From assembly GCF_000499845.2 (NCBI RefSeq), contig NC_023759.2, positions 35,154,464 through 35,218,463 of the forward strand: a stretch of DNA of 64,000 bases, written 5' to 3'. Made by a program: the position numbers and the translations under genes. Under the pieces are notes generated by a model. The model saw nothing but the letters and a program-made list of their open reading frames with translations. It was not told where the DNA came from and made no database searches. Shown here one piece after another: positions 22,898-33,286 of this stretch; position 1 is the stretch's first letter; each line of letters begins with the position of its first letter. This stretch comes from Phaseolus vulgaris. Lineage: Eukaryota > Streptophyta > Magnoliopsida > Fabales > Fabaceae.

Positions 22898-24562
22898 ATG
22901 TCTGAGTTTAATGTGCTTTTTGCTGAGGGTTCTGCTGTTAATAGACCACCTATGTTCAATGGAATGAATTATGCATTTTGGAAAGTTAGAATGAGAATTT
23001 TCATGGAATCCATTGATGCATTAATTTGGGAAGCTGTGGTCAATGGACCTTATGTGCCAATGCAGGTTGTCAAGGATGAACAAGAGGAAAAACCAAGATC
23101 AGAATGGAATGAGACCGAAAGGAGGAAGGCTCAACATGATCTTGTGGCCAAGAACATCATAACCTCTGCATTGACAATGGATGAGTTCTTCAGGATATCC
23201 CAATGTAAGTCAGCTAAGGAGATGTGGGAAGTCTTGGAAGTGACTCATAAGGGTACTGAAGATGTGAAAAGGTCAAGGAAACATGCACTCATCCAAGAAT
23301 ATGAGCTGTTCAGAATGCAACCCGAGGAGAGCATTGCTGATGTGCAGAAAAGGTTCACTCATATTGTGAATCACCTCACTGGTTTGGGAAAAGAATTTGA
23401 CAGAGAGGAACTCAACATAAAGATATTGAAGTGCCTCTACAGAAGCTGGCAACCAAAGGTGACAGCTATCTCTGAAAGTCGTGATCTGTCAAAGTTGGGA
23501 ACTGCTGCACTATTTGGAAAGCTGATGGAGCATGAGCTAGAGCTTAAAAGACTTAAAGAGCAGGAAACAACAGAGAGAAAACCCAAAGGTCTTGCACTGA
23601 AAGCAACTGAATTGGATGAGATCAAGGAGGAAAAAGAAGATGCTGAAGATGATGACACAATCAGCCTTCTTACAAAAAGATTCAGCAAATTCCTGAGGAA
23701 GAAAAGCAAAAATAGGAACCAGCAGAAAAGAAGGTATCCTAAACCCAATGATTTAAATTCCTCTAAATATACTTGCTTTGGATGTGGCAAAACAGGGCAT
23801 ATCAAAACAGATTGTCCAGACAATCAAACTAAGGACAAATCTGCCAGCAAGAAATTTGAAAGGAACAAAGGAAGAAGAGCCTACATCTCATGGGAGGAAA
23901 ATGAAGTATCCTCAACTAGCAGCTCTTCAACAGAAGATGAGGAGAACAATCTGTGTTTCATGATGAAGGATGAGGAGTCAAGCTCTGAATCAGTAAGTAA
24001 TTTTTCTGCTGATTCTGATAACTATGATGATTTGTTTGCTGCCTTCAAGGAAACACATGATGAAGCCAATAGGCTAGCTGTAATATGCAATAAGCTGCAA
24101 AAGGTAAATAATGTGCTTGCACCTAAAGTAAAAACACTTGAGGAAGAATTGCATAAGGCCAAAACAGATTTGGTAAGCCTTGAACTGACTTGCTTGCATG
24201 CCTCTATTAAAAACTGTGAAAACTGCAAAAGATTGGAAAAACAAGTGGAATATTTGCTGAAAACCCTTTCCAATTTCACCAAGGGAAGAGAAAACCTTGA
24301 GTCTCTCCTTGGATCACAGAATGTTGTTTTCAATAAGAATGGACTTGGTTATACCCCTGGAAATACAACCAATGTCAAAAAGCTTTCAAGTTTTTTTGTT
24401 CCAGCAAAATCAGTTTTTTCAGCTTTTAACAGTGGCAAAAAGGCATCTCATGTAACCTGTTTTTACTGCATGAAATCTGGTCATACATCTAGGTCTTGCA
24501 TTGCTAGAAAGCATCTTGTTCCTAAGAACTTAGCAAAATGGCTACCAAAGAGAAGGTTTTAA
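22898..24562 (+). CDS. gag: Element E Gag (copia nucleocapsid/capsid), apparently intact
   Basis: 554 residues. The start chosen is ATG at 22898 (MSEFNVLFAEG), since the codons upstream in frame give no earlier ATG. N-terminal copia-type gag (PPMFNGMNYAFWKVRMRIFM; YELFRMQPEESIADVQKRF), then an acidic/basic linker, a zinc knuckle CFGCGKTGHIKTDC (about residues 295-308), an acidic Ser/Glu region, a coiled coil (KLQKVNNVLAPKVKTLEEEL) and a second zinc knuckle CFYCMKSGHTSRSC near the C-terminus. It would form the virus-like particle and bind RNA in the cytoplasm (family knowledge). It ends with TAA 61 bases before the protease-like start of pol. Pol is in another frame, so expression of pol would need recoding or splicing. 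Confidence 0.85.
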   Translation: MSEFNVLFAEGSAVNRPPMFNGMNYAFWKVRMRIFMESIDALIWEAVVNGPYVPMQVVKDEQEEKPRSEWNETERRKAQHDLVAKNIITSALTMDEFFRISQCKSAKEMWEVLEVTHKGTEDVKRSRKHALIQEYELFRMQPEESIADVQKRFTHIVNHLTGLGKEFDREELNIKILKCLYRSWQPKVTAISESRDLSKLGTAALFGKLMEHELELKRLKEQETTERKPKGLALKATELDEIKEEKEDAEDDDTISLLTKRFSKFLRKKSKNRNQQKRRYPKPNDLNSSKYTCFGCGKTGHIKTDCPDNQTKDKSASKKFERNKGRRAYISWEENEVSSTSSSSTEDEENNLCFMMKDEESSSESVSNFSADSDNYDDLFAAFKETHDEANRLAVICNKLQKVNNVLAPKVKTLEEELHKAKTDLVSLELTCLHASIKNCENCKRLEKQVEYLLKTLSNFTKGRENLESLLGSQNVVFNKNGLGYTPGNTTNVKKLSSFFVPAKSVFSAFNSGKKASHVTCFYCMKSGHTSRSCIARKHLVPKNLAKWLPKRRF

Positions 24563-24623
24563 TCTGTGCTGGACCCTATACTGAAAAGGGTACCATTTGT
24601 ATATTTTTTATTCTGTTTTGCAG

Positions 24624-27453
24624 ATTGGAAGCAAGAAAAACCAGTGGTACTTGGACAGTGGCTGTTCTAAGCATATGACTGGAGATCTTACAAAGTTCAC
24701 CAGCTTAAAAGCTCAAAGCAGAAGGACATGTAACCTATGGTGACAATAACCGAGGGAGGATTTTGGGCAGAGGAACTGTTGGAACAGGGAACTCAACAAC
24801 CATTGAGAACGTGCTGTATGTAGAAGGACTCAAGCATAGTCTTCTCAGCATAAGCCAGCTTTGTGACAAAGGATACAAAGTGAATTTTGAGTCAAATGGC
24901 TGCACAATCTCAAGTAATTCATCTAGTAAGGTACTGTTTACTGGTAAGAGAGTGAATAACATTTATCTGTTGAATATCATGGAAACTAACTCTTCAAATG
25001 AGTGTTTGTTGTCCAGAAGTGATGAGTCTTGGTTGTGGCACAGGAGGTTAGCTCACATACACACAAATCACTTGAATAAATTGAAATCTAAAGATTTAGT
25101 TTCTGGTTTACCTAACATTAAATTTCAGGACAACAGGCTTTGTGATGCTTGTGTGAAAGGTAAACAAATCAAATCCTCTTTCAAGTTAAAGGATATTGTC
25201 TCTACAAAAAATCCATTGGATGTGTTACATATGGACTTATTTGGTCCATCTAGAGTTGCTAGCTTGGCTGGAAATTTGTATGCTTTAGTTGTTGTGGATG
25301 ATTACTCTAGATTTACATGGACTCTATTTCTTGCACATAAACATGATGCTTCTTCTGCCTTTAAGAGATTAGCAAAAATTCTGCAAAATGAAAATGGTTG
25401 CTGCATTAAATCAATTCGAAGTGATCATGAGGGAGAGTTTCAAAATGCTAAGTTTGAGAGGTTCTGTGAGAAGCATGGGATAGCTCATACCTTTTCAGCC
25501 CCTAGGACACCCCAACAAAATGGTGTAGTTGAAAGGAAAAATAGATCACTAGAGGAACTTGCTAGAACTATGTTAAATGAATCTAAGCTTCCTAAGTATT
25601 TTTGGGCTGATGCTGTTTATACTGCAGGTTATGTCTTAAATAGGACCTTAATAAGACCAATTCTTAAGAAAACCCCATATGAATTGTATAAGGGCAGAAA
25701 ACCTAGTGTAAGTCACCTTAGGGTATTTGGGTGTAAATGCTTTGTATTGAATAATGGCAAAGAAAATCTTGGTAAGTTTGATGCTAAATCTGATGAAGGT
25801 GTGCACATTGGTTATGCTTTGAATGGTCATGCATATAGAGTCTTCAATAAAAGGTTGCTCATAGTAGAAGAATCAATGCATGTTGTTTTTGATGAAACTG
25901 ATCACAGTATATCTAAAACTGCTGCTGATGAACCTGACAGTAATGAATTTAAATATGTTTTAAATCAAAATGAATCGATTCATTTTGATACTGCTGATAC
26001 ACATGCTATACAAGAATCTACTGCAGTTGCAGGTTTGCCAAAAGAGTGGAAAACCCCAAGAGACTTAACCCTTGATAATGTCATTGGGAACATTGAGAAA
26101 GGAGTGTCACCTAGAAAATCCTTGAACAATTTCTGTGAAGCAATGGCCTTTGTATCTCAAGTTGAACCCAAGAATTTGAATGAAGCTCTCAAGGACAGCA
26201 ACTGGATTTTAGCTATGCAAGAGGAACTAAATCAGTTTGCTCTTAATGAGGTCTGGACTCTTGTTCCTAGAATACCAGAGATGAATGTTATTGGAACAAA
26301 ATGGGTATTTAGAAACAAAATGGATGAGCATGGAGTGATCACCAGAAACAAGGCTAGGCTTGTAGCTAAAGGGTACAATCAAGAAGAAGGAATAGACTAT
26401 GATGAGACATATGCACCAGTAGTTCGGTTAGAAGCTGTTAGATTGCTGCTTGCCTTTTCCTGCATCAAAGGGTTCAAGCTATTTCAAATGGACGTGAAGA
26501 GTGCCTTTCTAAATGGCTATATAAATGAAGAGGTATTTGTCTCACAACCACCAGGTTTTGAAGACCATCAACATCCAGAATATGTGTTCAAACTCCAAAA
26601 GGCTCTCTATGGACTCAAGCAAGCTCCTAGGCAATGGTATGAGAGGCTAAGTGATTTTCTCACCTCACAAGGCTATGACAGAGGCACATCAGATAAGACC
26701 TTGTTCATTAAGAAGAAAGGAGATGACTCAATTCTAGTCCAAGTATATGTGGATGACATCATTTTTGGATCAAACAATGGAGAATTGTGTGAAGCTTTCG
26801 TGAGAGTCATGAAGAGTGAGTTTGAAATGTCAATGATGGGTGAGTTGAACTATTTTCTAGGCTTGCAGGTCAAACAACTCAAGGATGGCATTTTCTTAAG
26901 TCAAGCTAAGTATTGCAAGGATTTGCTGAAGAAATTTGAAATGAACAAGTGTAAACCAATCAGCACACCCTTCTCAACAAGCTGTCATTTGGATCATGAT
27001 GAAGCTGGAATTTCTGTTGATGAAACCAAATACAGAGGGCTCATAGGATCACTACTGTATCTTACTGCCAGCAGGCCAGATATAATGTTTGCAGTGTGCA
27101 TGTGTGCAAGGTTTCAATCTGCTCCTAAAGAATCACACTACAATGCTGTCAAAAGGATTTTGAAGTATTTGCAAGGAACTAAAGAAGTTGGCTTGTGGTA
27201 TCCAGGTAACATTTCATTAAGCTTAACTGGGTATTCTGATTCAGATTTTGCAGGTTGCAAAATTGATAGGAAGAGCACAAGTGGAACCTGTCATTTGCTT
27301 GGATCAAGCTTGATCTCATGGCAATGCAAAAAGCAGGCTTGTGTAGCTCTTTCCACTGCTGAAGCAGAATACATTGCAGCAGGGAGTTGTTGTGCTCAAA
27401 CTATATGGCTAAGACAACAATTGAATGATTTTGGTATCTTACTTAACCATATA
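24624..27453 (+). pseudogene. Element E pol: protease, integrase, RT, most of RNase H (one frameshift, split by solo LTR)
   Basis: Starts in a frame different from gag with a protease-like WYLDSGCSKHMTGD (about 24636-24690). A 1-bp shift near 24720 moves it to the frame used from about 24724 onward. Integrase: zinc region WHRRLAHIHTNHL...CDACVKGKQ, catalytic Asp in HMDLFGPS (~25230), Asp in RSDHEGEF (~25420), Glu in VVERKNR (~25530). RT: KARLVAKGYNQEEGIDYDET, MDVKSAFLNG, ALYGLKQAPRQWYE and the catalytic YVDDIIFG (~26745). RNase H: GYSDSDFAG, STAEAEYIAA. The frame ends where the solo LTR inserts (27459), in codons HIPL. The rest continues at 28473 in the same frame. Confidence 0.9.
25964..25989. 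repeat. 26-bp perfect palindrome inside copia E pol
   Basis: Centred on TCGA within ATGAATCGATTCAT and extending symmetrically to 26 bases. It encodes part of the linker between integrase and RT (NESIHF). Its core resembles the ATAAATCGATTTAT motif in both LTRs of E (near 22741 and 32320). Confidence 0.85.
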
Positions 27454-27458
27454 CCTCT

Positions 27459-28467
27459 TGATGAGAATCAAATAAAGAAGGCTTTTATTAATGGAGGAAG
27501 AGGACATCCACCCTCACATTTGAAGTTCTTCCTTCTAGTCTTCTCAAAATTAAAAGAAGACATAAAATAAAGATGAGGCCCAAGCCCAAAGCCCAAGCCC
27601 AAGCCCAAGAAGACCAAAGCCCAAAGAGCCCAAGTCCATCCCATGAGGGGCAAGGCCAAGCTTTGAAATACTCTTGTATAGTTTTAGGAGGTGTGGTTAT
27701 TAAATAAAGGAGTGTGAAAATGTAAAATAAAGTCACATTACCCATGTGACTTAGGAGAGTGGTGTAGGTGTAGTTTTTGGGAGGTGTCATAGTAGAAAAA
27801 GGTCACACCTCCCATGTGACTTGTTTTTGGTGGGAATTTCAAATGAGTTTATTTGAAATTTCCCACCTATTTTTCAGCACCTTAGGCTATAAATAGAGGT
27901 GCTTCCTTTGTAAAATTCAGATTTGAATTTTATCTAAAGAAACTATACTCAAAATTGGAGTGAGCATTTGGAGAGCTTTGAGCTTCTTCTCTAGTCTTAT
28001 CTTGAAGGACCATGGTTTCCCCAAGTGGCGGCTTCCACACTCATCTAGGAGCATCCATTCTTCTAGTGGCGTGATCATCCAACCATTCCTCCATCTTCAT
28101 GAGCATTCTCTTCTCCTTCCTTTCTTCTTCTTCAATTGTTCATGTTACCTTGTGTTTTTGAGTTGTCTAGCTTTCGGTTTTTTCTATTTTCAGCACCTAT
28201 ATTCTGTTTTGTTTTTAAATTCTGTTCGGTTCTTTTGTTTAGTAGCTTAATTCTGTTCGGTTGATCTAGTTACTATTTCTTTGTTGATTCAATTTGACAA
28301 TATTTGGTTCATCCAAATGAGTTTGGGATTTGGTACTTGTTATTGGTGAGTTCTTGATCTTAGAACCATGATCCAACTTCTAAGAAAGTGCCTCTACATT
28401 TTCCAGCTCAAGGTGATTCCTCAAAGTGTCAAGAATCTTGTTCTATGTGGCTATTGGAATCACATCA
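27459..28467 (+). mobile_element. Solo LTR of a D-like gypsy element inserted in copia E RNase H
   Basis: 1009 bp, TGATGAGAATC to TTGGAATCACATCA, with a perfect 5-bp duplication CCTCT (27454-27458, 28468-28472). TATA box CTATAAATAG at 27887-27896. It aligns with D's LTRs (GCACCTTAGGCTATAAATAG; CTCTAGTCTTATCTTGA). Insertion plus duplication is 1014 bp, a multiple of three, so the copia frame resumes in phase although stops lie inside. This is the fourth nesting level: B, D, E, solo LTR. Confidence 0.92.
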
Positions 28468-28472
28468 CCTCT

Positions 28473-28710
28473 GCTATGTGATAATACAAGTGCAATCAAC
28501 TTAACCAAAAATCCTGTCATGCATTCAAGAACCAAACACATTGAAATAAGGCATCATTTTCTAAGGGAACACATATCTAATGGAACATGTGATATTAAGT
28601 TCATTGGTACTGATTTACAACTTGCTGATTTGTTCACAAAACCATTAGCCAAAGATAGGTTTAATTTTCTGCTTAATGAATTGGGTATTATAAATGTCAA
28701 TTGTACCTAG
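28473..28710 (+). pseudogene. Element E RNase H C-terminal remainder
   Basis: Continues pol after the solo LTR: LLCDNTSAINLTKNP, HSRTKHIEIRHHFLRE, TDLQLADLFTKPL, then a stop at 28708-28710. These are the standard copia RNase H end motifs. Same frame as the upstream pol segment. Confidence 0.88.
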
Positions 28711-29117
28711 CAATGAAAAATTAAATCTGTTTATTCGCAATTAAATGTGTTTATTCTCTGCACTGATATGCATTGATGACTAGGAAAGAGAAATTCTGAT
28801 CTTTGACTGCTTGACTGACTTAGTGGGCATTAACCTCTGTACCTTTGACGATTTTGGTCATGGTTATGTAACCGATTTGATGGTTTGGGTGCTTAATAAG
28901 AATTTGAGTGTATGCATCGTGACCCTAAATATTTGGTGCATATTTTCAAAGATTCTCTGCACAAATTCAGAGCATAATATCTTCATGCATATCCACTCAT
29001 AACTGCCATATCAATCCATTTATTCTGCTATAAATCTGTGTGAATACTTGCTACCCACATTGGCCATTCTCTTTCTATTCTCACCATTAGAAACAAGAAA
29101 TATTTTCTGGTTCAAAC
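28711..29117 (+). other. Spacer between pol and the third ORF of element E
   Basis: About 400 bp with no supported coding content. It contains two AAT(T)AAATCTGTTTATTC-type motifs (near 28722 and 28742) like those in the LTR. Confidence 0.6.
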
Positions 29118-30263
29118 ATGGCTTCGTCTTCAAGACAAAAACAGAAAAGCAAGGGAAAGCAAACCACTTCTCAAGGAGTACTAGAAGGCTGGTTCGCTGG
29201 AAATGAAGAAGGCATCAATGCCTACATTCATGAAACAAGCAGGAAGCAGATCAACATACCCAAGGTGCTGGATTTCAACTGGCTGAAATCTGAAAAATTG
29301 GTAGAAACAAGGGCTGTGTTGAAGCACCAGAAACTGAAAAAGATGCTGGAATTAACGGGTAATGTTTATCCTGACTTGGTTAAAGTGTTTTATACTAACC
29401 TCACATTGGATGGGAAGAATGTTGTCTCTTATGTGAAAGGGACCAAGATGAAGATCACAAGTGAGGTCTGGAATTCTGTGGCTGGAATAAAATATGCTGG
29501 ACTGAAAGTAGGGTAAGGAAATACCAGTGGAATTTCAGAATTCAACAAGCTGCAATATTATAAGAGTTGCATGAGGAATCCTACAGAGAGTATAAACAGG
29601 TTCCATGCAGGGCATTTGAACCTCACTCCACGTCTAGTTGCATACATCATAGCTTGGCAACTGATTCCTAGAGGGACAAACCATGCTGTCTTACATGAAG
29701 AGGATCTCATTCTCCTATATTGCATCATGAATCAGATTAAGGTAAACTGGGTGTTCATTGTCAATGAACACATGCTCAAGTCAAAAAGGTTGGCTGATTA
29801 CAGATTTCCCTATGCTATTCTTGTTTCCAAATTAATTGATTACTTTGGTGTTGATGTTACAAATGAGAGAAATGACCCTATCAAAGCTGTAAGTGAGATT
29901 GATACTTCAACTCTCACCAAAATGGGTTTTCACAAAATTGAAAACAAGTGGGTAGTTCTCAAGGAGAAGGACACTCAAGCATAACATGAGGATGAGGATG
30001 AAGCTGTTCCTATGGATGATGACTCACCTGCTACCCAATCTGAACATGAGGAAGTTGCTGCAAATGCCATAATTGCCTATCAAAGTCCAGAATACCGTGG
30101 AGAACCAATGTCTATGTTTGAGAGGCAAGTGCTGTACCGTCTTGATGTCATGTCTGCAGAACAAAGGGCACACTTTGAGACTACTCATGCAAGGTTCCAA
30201 CACCTTGATAATCAGATTGAAGGGGTTCAGGCACAGCTTGCAGAGCTTTACTACAAGGATTAG
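29118..30263 (+). pseudogene. Third ORF of element E (plant transposon-protein-like), two nonsense codons
   Basis: A single frame of 382 codons from MASSSRQKQKSKGK to YYKD*, interrupted only by TAA at 29514-29516 and TAA at 29982-29984. Basic N-terminus; a middle region (about residues 40-280) with DFNWLKSEK, YPDLVKVFYTNL, GTKMKITSEVWNSVAG, HLNLTPRLVAYIIAWQLIP and RFPYAILVSKLIDYFGVDV, resembling the 'putative plant transposon protein' domain often found in plant retroelements; an acidic linker; and a C-terminal coiled-coil-like segment (ETTHARFQHLDNQIEG). No signal peptide or membrane segment is visible, so an envelope role is not supported. It lies between pol and the polypurine tract, where SIRE-type elements carry an extra ORF. 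Confidence 0.75.
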
Positions 30264-30638
30264 TAGTTTTCTGCTTTTAATGCTTTCTTTATCAGTTTTC
30301 AAGTTTCTGTAATGTTGAACAATTTGGTTTTATGTTTCTGAACTATTATGATTGTGGTTTCTGCTTTATATCCCTTTATTCCCTATGCTTATATGTTGTT
30401 TGATGAATCCAAAGGGGGAGAAAAATAGCTCACCATGCTAGGTGAAGCTAGCTGTAACAGGTAGTTAATTCTGCACCTTAAAACCATGTCTTATGCTATG
30501 CAATACTGCTGTTTTTTTCTGGTTTAAAATCTGGTGCAGTGCAGGTGCAATTCTGGTTTAAAATCTGGTGCAAGTACTTAAAGCAACAAAGCTATGAGGT
30601 TAGCTATGGGGATTTGTCTCCATCAAATAGGGGGAGAT
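30264..30638 (+). promoter_or_regulatory. 3' untranslated region and polypurine tract of element E
   Basis: Non-coding. Two purine-rich tracts are present, AAAGGGGGAGAAAAA near 30411 and AGGGGGAGAT at 30629-30638. The second abuts the 3' LTR and is the primary polypurine tract; the first resembles a central/secondary tract. Confidence 0.7.
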
Positions 30639-32428
30639 TGTTGAAGATGGTTGCTGCCTCTTCAAGATTGTGTTTGATGAAGACTTATATGTAGTGTTTG
30701 ATGAAGTCTTTTATGTACTTTCATGTATTTTTTGCTTTGCTTTAAGTGTGTCTTAGTTAGTGCTTAGAGGTTGTCTAAGAGTGGCTTTTTGCTGGGTAAC
30801 TCACCTCATAACCACTGGCCATGTGATAAGAACAAGCATAAGTTTTCTTAAACTGTTTTTCACATGTTTTACACAAAAACACGTTTACTGCATAAAAATA
30901 AATCTGTTCTTTTCTAAATAAACAGATTCATTTTTTCACTGATGCCTTGGCTAAAGTCTTGTAAAAATTAGATTTTGTGCATCAGGTATTTTGACTAAGT
31001 CTTCTTCTTTTCAAAACGACTGAGTTTTAAATTGTTAAACTTTCTCTGTTTTCGTTTTGAAAAATAAATCTGTTCATCTGTAAATGAATAGATTCTTTTT
31101 GCCTCTGGTGCCATGTCAAGCTTAAACGTTTTTCAGTTTTATCTCAGCACCAGAATGGTTGACTAAGTCTCCTCACTTAACAGATTCTCTAACTGCTTTT
31201 GAAAATAAATCAGTTTATTTTATTTTCAATCTGTTCATTTTATAACAGCTTTAACTGTTTTTCAAAATTCTGTTATAAGCTGGCTTTCTATAAAATGCAA
31301 ACTTGTTTCTGAGATTAACAACAATTCATACATTTGCAAAAACTAGTTTTGACAACAGAGAATTAAGTGTTTACAAAGGATTAGCATTTGTTCTTCAAAG
31401 ATTTCAAAAATCACAAAGTGCTTGTTCTTGGTTTGGTTCAAATAGCTTGGTGTGAGGTGCTGCTACTGTTCTAGCAATCTTGCCTACTGGTTTAAGGCAG
31501 ATCTGTGTATCCTCAATCAGGTGTAGTCGTTTCACATCTCTTTCTTGTAATAGTTTGGTTGAACACTCTTCTTGATAGGTGTTCTTGAAGAGTGGGTGTG
31601 TGTGTATGCTGAAATAGGTTTTTTCAGCAAGAGTACCTAAGTTCTTGTAGGTTTCAAGAACAGTGGGAATTGTACTTGGTTGTACTGTGTGTTAGTGATT
31701 TCCACTTGTTGTTGGTGAAGACTGGATGTAGCTCAGTTGAGTGAACCAGTATAATTGCTTGTGTTCATTCTCTCTCACTCTCTGCAATTTCGTTTCTGCA
31801 TAATTGATAAAACAGCAAAGAAATAAATCTGTTCAATTGAAAATAAATCTGTTCTTTCTGGGCACTGTGCATACTGTTCTTGATTTCTGAAAAAGGTGTT
31901 TGAATCTGATAAGAACGTATACAATCTGCTAAAAACCATTGGAACAGACTGACTGTGATAGGCTGCTTAAGAAACTGTCAATGCTATCAATTGAACCTTA
32001 AACAAATTGCTTAAAGTTGAAGCTTGTTGTTCTGTGATCCATTGTTCTTAATTTCTGGAAAATTGCTTGACATCAAGAAGAACACTCATAGTCTGTTAAA
32101 AGCCACTGGAACAGGTTGTTTGCAAAGGTCACTCAATTAATTAGCATGCTATCAATCCAAATTGAAACTTGTTGTTTTGGTATTTCACTGTTTTTCTAAT
32201 CTGATAGTTGTGTGTGTGCTGCTGGAAATTCTCACTGCATAATCTTGTGATTAACCTTGCTGAATTAAAAGCTTTTCAAACAAAAACAGTGCTGAAATAA
32301 ATCTGTTCATTTTCACATAAATCGATTTATTTTCTGTAAAACTGGATTAAACATTGTTTCTGCGAGAAAGTTTTAAAAGGTCAATTCACCCCCCCCCCCC
32401 TTGAACTTTGGCACTATTAAACCCAACA
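30639..32428 (+). repeat. 3' LTR of element E
   Basis: 1790 bp. Compared with the 5' LTR it has about a dozen substitutions, a loss of about 20 bp near 32157 and an uninterrupted run of 13 C near 32388. TATA box at 31289-31296. Target duplication AGGCT follows. Confidence 0.92.
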
Positions 32429-32433
32429 AGGCT

Positions 32434-33284
32434 TACCCAAGACATCAAAGGGAAAGGACTCCATTTTCGTGGTAGTGGATCGTTTTCCAAAGATGGCTCA
32501 CTTTATTCCTTGCCACAAAGTGGATGATGCATGCCACATTGCAAACCTCTTCTTCCAAGAAGTGGTTCGCTTGCATGGGATCCCTATATCTATAGTGTCC
32601 GATAGAGATCCCAAGTTCTTGAGTCACTTTTGGAAGACCTTGTGGGGCAAGCTTGGGACTAAGCTTTTATTTTCTACCACTTGCCACCCACAAACTGATG
32701 GTCAAACCGAGGTGGTGAATAGAACTTTGGGACAACTATTGAGATGTTTTATTTCGGGGAATCCTAGAGTGTGGGAGAATTTACTACCCCATGTTGAGTT
32801 TGCATATAATCGTGTAGTAAATTCTACCACCTCACATTCTCCTTTTGAGGTTGTCTATAGGTTTAATCCCCTAACACCTCTTGATCTTCTTCCTATTCCC
32901 CTTCTTGGAGATGTCTTGTGCAAAGATGGGGATGAAAAGGCTTCTTTTGTGAAAACTTTGCATAAAGACATCAAGAAGAGAATTGAGAAGAAGGTTGGCA
33001 AGTATGCTGAACTTGTCAATAAAAGGAGAAAAGCATTGTTGTTTGATGAGGGTGATTGGGTTTGGCTTCACTTGAGGAAGGATCGTTTTCCTACTCAAAG
33101 GAAGTCCAAACTAATGCCTCGAGGGGATGGACCTTTCCAAATCCTCAAGAGGATTAATGACAATGCTTATGAGTTAGATATGCCTGATACATTCTTAGGT
33201 AGTCATACTTTTAATGTCAGCGATCTAACTCCTTTTTCTGTAGGTCTCCAGAATTCCTGGTCGAATTCTCTCCAACTCGGGTAG
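32434..33284 (+). pseudogene. Element D integrase, distal part, with CR-like C-terminus
   Basis: Resumes after copia E with [18 protein letters not shown]. Integrase catalytic residues: Asp in VVVDRF (~32475), Asp in VSDRDPKF (~32601) and Glu in [11 protein letters not shown] (~32710). Then come the linker and C-terminal region: [40 protein letters not shown] and [13 protein letters not shown]. The last resembles the CR motif of CRM chromoviruses (family knowledge from memory). It ends at TAG 33282-33284, two bases before the LTR. Element C has GAG at this codon and reads on into its LTR, so this is a probable truncating mutation. Confidence 0.9.
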
Positions 33285-33286
33285 TA

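Larger units (their letters stand above)
21042..32428 (+). mobile_element. Element E: Ty1/copia retrotransposon, SIRE/Maximus-like
   Basis: Long LTRs (21042-22847, 1806 bp; 30639-32428, 1790 bp) differ by about a dozen substitutions, a 20-bp loss and an expanded C run. The perfect 5-bp duplication AGGCT (21037-21041, 32429-32433) lies in D's integrase codons. Order: LTR, primer site, gag with two zinc knuckles, pol in the copia order PR-INT-RT-RNaseH, a third ORF, polypurine tract, LTR. Long LTRs, a large gag and an extra ORF after pol fit the SIRE/Maximus lineage. A gypsy solo LTR (27459-28467) splits RNase H. Other damage: a frameshift near 24720 and two stops in the third ORF. Confidence 0.93.

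Noticed and set aside
24556..24623. A 68-bp intron (GTTTTAATC...TTTTGCAG) joining gag to pol of element E
   Set aside because: Splicing there would put pol in the wrong phase, and the length is at the lower limit for plant introns. Kept only as a question in the findings.
27960..28250. 96-codon ORF in the solo LTR within element E
   Set aside because: It lies in LTR R/U5 sequence shared with D's LTRs and has no recognisable content.
29118..30263. Envelope gene in the copia element
   Set aside because: No signal peptide, membrane-spanning segment or cysteine-rich ectodomain is visible; the sequence looks like a plant transposon-protein domain plus coiled coil.
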